Positions 57,791 through 64,000 of a DNA stretch of 64,000 bases are shown here, piece by piece (position 1 is the stretch's first letter; the number at the start of each line of letters is the position of its first letter). Source of the stretch: Callorhinus ursinus (Eukaryota > Chordata > Mammalia > Carnivora > Otariidae); contig NW_020313044.1 of NCBI RefSeq assembly GCF_003265705.1, positions 4,475,399 through 4,539,398 of the forward strand, read 5' to 3'. The notes under the pieces are model-generated. The model made no database searches. It saw only the letters and a list, made by a program, of their open reading frames with translations, and was not told where the DNA came from. The position numbers and the translations under genes were made by a program.

Positions 57791-59381
57791 CAGAATCATG
57801 AATTCATCTTTCACCCCATTTATAACTGTTCAAACAGGAAGAAACAGAAACTTAATCATGTTATCATCACACACTAAGTCTGGTAAAATTGTTTAAGATT
57901 AAATAAAATAATGTGAAAGGACCTAATGCAATATAGAGTAGGTGCTCCATAAATGTAAATGATTCTGAATTTCATTCTTAGCTTATTTGGGAGTCACACA
58001 TCTGAGAATCTGGTTTAAAAATTACCGTTTCATATAATGTTTTTGCATATAACTTCATAGTGTTCTTAGGTCTCTCCGTAATCCATCTGTAGACTACCCT
58101 CCCCTTCCCCCTTACTCCCAGTTGAGAAGTCTGGCTCTAAAACTTCCAGAATAGAACTTAAAAGTATGTATGTGTGCATGCATGTGCACCCTTTTGTTGT
58201 TTTGTTTTAAATATCTTGCTGTCATGGTTAAATTGACCTAATGTTGAGTGTCCCTAGCAGGGTTGATTCATTAGTAGGTGAGAGGAAAAACTGGAAGGGG
58301 GATAGGAAATGAAGAAAGAGAAGAAGCTGAAGAGGAAAGAAGAAACAAAAACAAAAACAAACCCAAGAAGATGTTTAGATGTTTGTTATGGGACTTGGTG
58401 TGCTCACCTCGCATATGACCTTGGTATTCCACCTTGGCTCCTCCCAGGGCTGAAGGCAGTCAGATAAGGCTTGTCTCATTGCTGGGGACCTGCAAATACC
58501 CCTTTAACCACGTGGCTCAGTTAGGCTCTCCTAGAGAAAGTAATATGCAGCTGTAGATTGGCATTGACTGTGTGTTAGGATGTGTTTGACTTAAGTGGTA
58601 ATAACAGAAATTCAGAATTTAAATTTGGAGAGTGTCCTAACCATCTTTTGTATTTTTTTTCTGCAGATGGCAGGATTTCTATAGTATATCTAGCATGAGT
58701 TCCAGATCTTGGCCTTTTATCCAACTTCAACAGTCTCATCTCCACCTTCTGGAGGATAAATGGGATTTGCATAAATTCCAAATTCTGAACTGAAAAGCAG
58801 ACCGCATTGTTAATATCTTTTTCTTCTGGTTGTTATTAACAGGTACTAACTCACCTCAACTGGAACATGTCACTGTGTTCTGTTTGGGATAGGGATGCCG
58901 CTTAAGCAGAATCAAGATCATCTGGCAAAAAAATATATTTTGAAAACGGAGTCATTTTAAATGAACTTGTTCAAATTTTGTAGTGTCACCTTTTATAATG
59001 TCCTAACTTTTCAGCTGTGCACATTTCAAATAAAAAATTTTTAGTTGAGAGGGGGCATTTGCAAATCCAGTTATAGTCCAGTATTTTAATTGACAGAATG
59101 GTAATTTGTTTTTGCCTTAATAAAGTAATTTTCATAGATTCTCATTACATATTTTTCTACATATACATTATCTGAAATTGTGGTGCATCTTTTAGTTGAT
59201 GCGCTTAAAAAGCATCGATTTCACATTGTAATTGCAGCATATTTTCATTCTTAGTTTTGCCTAAAATAATGGTAAATCTTATTGTTTTGATGAAGTGTTG
59301 TATCTGAAAAATTGAATGTTCCTTTGCTAGCCTCTCAATATCTAACCCTCTCCTATAGTATCTGTCTCTGTAACGTTCTCT
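57791..59381. other. RNF14 intron 1, unique part
   Basis: AT-rich intronic sequence; no exon or repeat family is recognised with confidence. Confidence 0.5.
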
Positions 59382-59590
59382 AGAACAGGGTGTTCTCACC
59401 TCAGTCCCCACGCTGCACCCCTGGGGGGGGCACATTTGGCTATGTTGAGGGGGAGGCATGCTGTTAACATCTAGTAGGTTGAAGCCAGGGATGTTGGTAC
59501 ATACCCTATAGGGCACAGGACAGCCTCCCGCCACAAAGAATTATTTGTTCCAAAGTGTCAATAGTACTGAGGTTAAGAAAACCTGCCCTA
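59382..59590 (+). mobile_element. MER20 hAT-Charlie element
   Basis: GGCACATTTGGCTATGTTGA, AGCCAGGGATGTTGGTACAT and AGGACAGCCTCCCGCCACAA follow the MER20 consensus order as I recall it. Confidence 0.85.
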
Positions 59591-59713
59591 GAGATTTCTG
59601 TGCATTTAAAAAATTTATTGATTTTTTAGGAAGTATATCACATATACTTAATCCTTCTGTGAGCAAGGCACTTTGCTGGTTTGGTGGGCAAGTCAAAATA
59701 ATTTGTGATTTGT

Positions 59714-59918
59714 CTTTTTTTTTTTTTAAGATTTATTTGTTATTTTAGAGAGACAGAGCTTGAGCAGGAGGGACAGGCAGTGAGGGAGGGAGAAACTCAA
59801 GCAGACTCCAAGCTGACATTGGAGCCTGATACAGGGCTCAGTCCCACGACCCTGGGATCACTACCTGAGCCGAAACCAAGAGTCAGAAGCTTAACTGACT
59901 ACGTCACCCAGGTGCCCC
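59714..59918 (-). mobile_element. Can-SINE, antisense, in RNF14 intron 1
   Basis: A T-rich tail, a degraded GA body and ACGTCACCCAGGTGCCCC identify it. Flanking duplication is not clear. It lies about 310 bp before the first coding exon's acceptor. Confidence 0.88.
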
Positions 59919-60242
59919 AATGTTTGGTCCTTTTTAAAAATTTTTTTTAAATTATGCTTTTTTCCCGTAAATCAGTGATACCTAACTGATGAAGTCAGCA
60001 ATTAGAAGCACCGCAACCATCATTTTTGAAAAAGCCATTACTATTGCAAAGCTACTGGAATACTAGATAGGCCTTATCATTTCTAGTTTAGCAGAAAAGT
60101 GGGAAATTTGATTCTTTGCAGTTGTTTGTGAAGAACTTTACCTTTTTTTTTTTTTTTTGGTGCCACTAGACTTTTCCAAACTCTGTGCCTTTTCTATTCT
60201 TAACTAATTTGAATGATTGTCTTCAGCTCCTCAGAAAATTAA

Positions 60243-60396
60243 ATGTCGTCAGAAGATCGAGAAGCTCAGGAGGATGAATTGCTGGCCCTGGCGAGTATTT
60301 ATGATGGAGATGAATTTAGAAAAGCAGAGTCTGTGCAAGGTGGAGAAACCAGGATCTATTTGGACCTGCCACAAAATTTCAAGATATTTGTGAGCG
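60243..60396 (+). CDS. RNF14: RNF14 coding exon 1 (second or later exon of the mRNA)
   Basis: The exon begins after the acceptor TTGTCTTCAG at 60226, leaving 16 nt of 5' UTR before the ATG. The donor is GAGCG|GTTAGT, phase 1. It encodes DELLALASIYDGDEFRKAES and on to DLPQNFKIFVS. Confidence 0.96.
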
Positions 60397-61608
60397 GTTA
60401 GTTAATAAGATTCTCTTGAACAGATTTTTCTAAATGTTATTCTCAATTTCTTAGTGTTCCCTAAATTATTTGCCATCTTGTGTTTATAGGCATTAGTGGT
60501 AGATGGTAGTATTACAGATTGAATGCATGTTTCTATTTTAATTGAAAATTGGACTGAGGGTAAATAGTTCTCAATTTGATTCGCCTTTTGACCACTGAAT
60601 TGGGATATTATCCTGCATATTTCATGCATTCTAATCGTCTTAACTAGCAGTTTATCAGCTATGAATCATTGGCTGTTAAATAGGGATAATAAAAGAGAAA
60701 ATGACATAATGTATGTGAAAACGCTTAGAAGGTTTTAAAGTACCATGGTGGTTGTTAATACTATTTGGTTTCCAGAATCATTTCAACTACCATAAACCTG
60801 TGACATATGCTGTTACTCTGTGACCTTTTGCTTCAGAAAAAAACCAAAACTGCTGCTTTTGATACAAACTCACAGAAGACTTTGGTGCACACTTTCTCAA
60901 AAAGTTTCTACTATAAAGGCATTGAGTAAAGAAAGTAAGTGTGATCATTTAAAATGAAACTTTGATTGTGAGAGTGTTGTGTACTGTATCTTGCCCTCAA
61001 GCCTGAGATCATTGTGTTGGCACAAATTCTCCCAGCTATGATTCATGGATAGTTGGCACATGCCGCTCTAAGTAGGTCATGGCTCTTTAATAGAAATAAA
61101 AGTCCTTTTCTCTAGACTGTGTCTGTAATCACCTGTAAAACAACAACAACAAGAAAACATTGGTGTATTACTTGCTTATTAGTTAGTGTTAGGAATTGTA
61201 TTCAAGAGTGTATACGAGAATAAGTTATGTGTCTTCATTAGAAATTTCACGGTGCTTAGTAGATTTCTCAAGGGCTTACAGGATTTTCTTTTTTAAGGTG
61301 GCGGCTACGAAGTGAACATTAGGAAATAGAAAGTGCTTTGGGGGAGGGTTTTTATCCCCTCAACTAAAGCATTAGTCTTTCTTGAGCACCGCTCAACGGT
61401 AATGGACACTCAAGTGTTGACCAGCTGATTCTTTCTAATCTTTGTTTTTGGTTCAGGCAATTCAAATGAGTGTCTCCAGAATGGTGGCTTTGAATACACC
61501 ATTTGCTCTCTGCCTCCACTTGTGCTGAACTTTGAACTGCCACCAGATTATCCATCCTCCTCCCCACCTTCATTCACACTTAGTGGCAAATGGCTGTCAC
61601 CAACTCAG
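60243..61608 (+). CDS. RNF14: RNF14 (RBR E3 ubiquitin ligase, ARA54), 5' coding part, runs off the window
   Basis: Two coding exons, 60243-60396 and 61457-61608, give residues 1-102 of about 474 in human. The start MSSEDREAQEDELLALASIY is essentially identical to human RNF14 as I know it. The visible part is the first two-thirds or so of the N-terminal RWD domain, including NFELPPDYPSSSPPSFTLSG with the YPSSSPP motif typical of RWD folds. The RING1-IBR-RING2 catalytic module lies beyond the right edge. From the literature, RNF14 ubiquitinates translation factors on stalled ribosomes and RNA-protein crosslinks, and was first described as an androgen-receptor coactivator. The ATG is upstream of a continuous conserved frame. 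Confidence 0.97.
61457..61608 (+). CDS. RNF14: RNF14 coding exon 2
   Basis: The acceptor is TTTTGGTTCAG and the donor is ACTCAG|GTTAGA, phase 0. It encodes NSNECLQNGGFEYTICSLPP and on to SGKWLSPTQ. There are single-residue differences from human (for example ICS for ICF). Confidence 0.96.
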
Positions 61609-64000
61609 GTTAGACCCGAAACTTAATTTCTCTTATCCATTTTTAGAAACTTTGAAAAATCATCTTTAATTGAAGACTACCTTGATGATCTTGAATTCAG
61701 TGCATGAAGAACAGATGGCTTTGATTTTGTAATTCTTTCCCCTCGCCTTCATGAATCCTACTGTTAATGAACTGAAAATGTTGGGTGTTGTAGAAAGGAA
61801 TGGCAGTGACGAGGGTGACTAATCACTATGAATTGCAGTAGGGATAATTTTTAATCAAGTATGTATGTTTTTCCCTATCTTGCTGTTTTCCCATTTAGTC
61901 TGCGTTGTAATAGAGAGGATAAGGTCCTCCTCATTTTCCTTAGATGTTGGTATTACTTTTTATTCTTAGTTTCTTAGCCATTCCTAATGAAAGATTTAAC
62001 TGTAATTAGGAGGGCTAAAATTGAGCTGATGTAGTTAGAATAAACTCAGTTCCTAAGTAAACGTAGTAAGTGCTTTTATTTTTAGAGATCTGTGTATTAG
62101 TGACAAATAATTGTTGACTGGTCTCCCGTGGATGTAAATGCACACAAATAGAAATGTGTATGATTCCTACATCTCCTCTCTCATGAACCTCGTATTATGA
62201 AGCCTTCATTTCCTCCAGCTTACATAGCCTTTTCTAGTAACAACCTCGGCTCTTGATTGAGACGTAAATATGACTTGAAGCTAATAGAAAGTACTCTGGG
62301 ATACATAATGGATCAATAGCAGCTACTTCTAGAAGTCATGATGAAGATTGATAGGCTGATGTATATTAAGACAAAAGCTGTCAGAGTTACTTGACCTCAA
62401 GGAACAGCTTGTCGGTTTTTCCCTTTTGATCCATGGAGTTTTCATTCTATCCCACTGGCCAGTCTAATCTTTCAGATGAGAGTCCTTTTGTAAAATTGAG
62501 CCTATGGTTGAAAAACAAAATTTAATTTTAAAAAAGGATAACACATGTCGAATAAAAAAGGAATATTGCCTAACATGCTGATAACTGTGCCAGAGGAAAT
62601 ATATGCAAGACAATGGATTATTTGTCCAAGAATATCAAGGCTGTTTGACATTTAGATCACAGAGAGTTGACTGAATTATTTAGATACGGATAATCTCATT
62701 TCTCCAGAGAGCTCCTGATACTTTATATCCATGCCTGTGTGCACATGCATTCACACAGGCACAGAACAAGGACCGATTCACTGCGAGTGTGGTTGCAGTT
62801 TCAGATTCCGGCCAAGTAGCATCGACATACTGCTGTCTTTTGGGAGTGTGGGGGGAAGAGAGTTGTTCATTATTTTATGTGTTACAGCCGAAATTACAAT
62901 AGGATTCTCTATCAAATAAATTCTTGTGCATATGATCGACATTTTAATTGGCCTCATATTCCTTCTTGGTTCAATTCTTGTTGTTTGCCGGGCCCTGATT
63001 CCTTGTCATTGTGAATCTCACCTGTTGATAGAGAAGCTGACGCATAGTCCTGTCTTTCCCTGGATTGGGGTTGGTACAGAGAAGGGAAGTGAGGTTAGCC
63101 TCATAGTATTCTCCATTATACTTCTCCCACTATATATACAAACACAGTCTCTCTCTTACTCTTTTCCTTTTTCAATTCCCCCGACCTCACATTTGTGTGC
63201 GCCCCAGCTGCCTCACCTGAGAGAGGCTGGAAAAGAAGATGGAGGAGAATGGCTTCTTCATTGGACTCGGTGGCTCAAATAGCACTCAGAGCTCCCCTTT
63301 TAGTATTTATTAAATTTTACACATTTCAGCAGGTTTCTCAGAAGTATGATTGATCTTGGAAGCATATTCATGTAAATGTGAGAAAGCATTTTGCGTGGTA
63401 TTTAACATAATAAGTTTTTAAGTTCAGGAAGTGTTTATGTTTGTGCCTATGTAGGGTTTAGTGAATGGCACTATGTAGAGCAAGGAATAGAAAATGTGGT
63501 CCTTTTTCACTTGTTATTTAAATTTACACAATTTGTCTGCATCTGGAAGGCTTATTTTTTTATGTTTAGCTAAAAAGAAAGCTGATTATAATTCCTGAGC
63601 TCTACTTACCAATATTTTACATTTCTAATGGAAAATCCTCTTATATTTCCCTTTCATATTGAACAAACCACCTTTAAAGAGGAAAAGTCAAAGTAGTTTA
63701 AACTTTGGTTGCTTAGCCTAGGAGGTGTGAAACCACGTTGAGGGCTTATAATCACGTCCAGGTTCCGTATCAGTCTGTCTCCCTCCGTTAACCAGGATCT
63801 CATGTAAGCCCAGATTGCTTAGTTAAGACCAGCTTGTGAATCTGACTGATGAGGATTCTGAGGTTGGATTCTGTTAGTGATTCTTTCACATGAGTTGGCC
63901 TTTTGATGGGACTGAAAAAGTTAGAGTTAATAACTTGGACGATGTTTTTAAACTGCTCTCCTCCTAACCATGGTGCAGGCTACCTGCAGGAGTAGGACTC
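61609..64000 (+). other. RNF14: RNF14 intron after coding exon 2 (to window end)
   Basis: No further RNF14 exon was recognised here: the next expected residues (LSALCKHLDNLWEE in human) are not visible. No clear repeat was named. Confidence 0.55.

Overview
The window is nuclear DNA from a carnivoran mammal, most likely a non-dog caniform (bear, seal or mustelid group). The evidence is about two dozen tRNA-Lys-derived Can-SINEs whose head reads GGGCGCCTGGGTGGCTCAGT, many with intact target-site duplications. The younger dog-type head (with GGCGCAGCGGTTTAGC) was not seen. Older L1, L2, MIR, MER5, MER20 and MLT1 relics fit any placental mammal. Gene order DELE1 (+), PCDH12 (-), RNF14 (+) matches human 5q31.3 as I know it.

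Layout: 1-11.9 kb is intergenic: an L1 3' end, L2/MIR/MLT1 relics, a cluster of Can-SINEs and an isolated CpG island at 4.4-4.9 kb. 11.9-26.4 kb holds DELE1: a CpG-island promoter, twelve coding exons that splice into an uninterrupted 522-codon frame, and a probable spliced 3' UTR ending at an AATAAA near 26.40 kb. 26.4-32.0 kb is the gap between the convergent DELE1 and PCDH12 3' ends. 32.0-45.0 kb holds PCDH12 on the minus strand: four coding exons giving 1201 codons, with one large exon for the whole ectodomain and membrane segment. 45.0-56.0 kb is the divergent PCDH12/RNF14 interval, mostly unique DNA with MIRs, Can-SINEs and an antisense L1. 56.05-56.7 kb is a CpG island, probably the RNF14 promoter. 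The first two coding exons of RNF14 (residues 1-102, most of the RWD domain) lie at 60.2-61.6 kb and the gene runs off the right edge.

The three genes do not form a pathway. DELE1 relays mitochondrial stress to the integrated stress response, PCDH12 is an endothelial and trophoblast adhesion protein, and RNF14 is an RBR ubiquitin ligase. Their adjacency is ordinary conserved synteny. I found no undescribed multi-gene system. The observations most worth a second look are an apparent C-terminal extension of PCDH12, an intron placed one base after the DELE1 stop codon, a CpG-rich island with a G-quadruplex motif over the 3' exon of PCDH12, two Can-SINEs inserted at one target site in DELE1 intron 1, a Can-SINE 137 bp before DELE1 exon 4, and a local roughly 160-bp duplication in DELE1 intron 3. 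All exon boundaries come from reading GT/AG sites and comparing the translation with human proteins from memory. No alignment was run.
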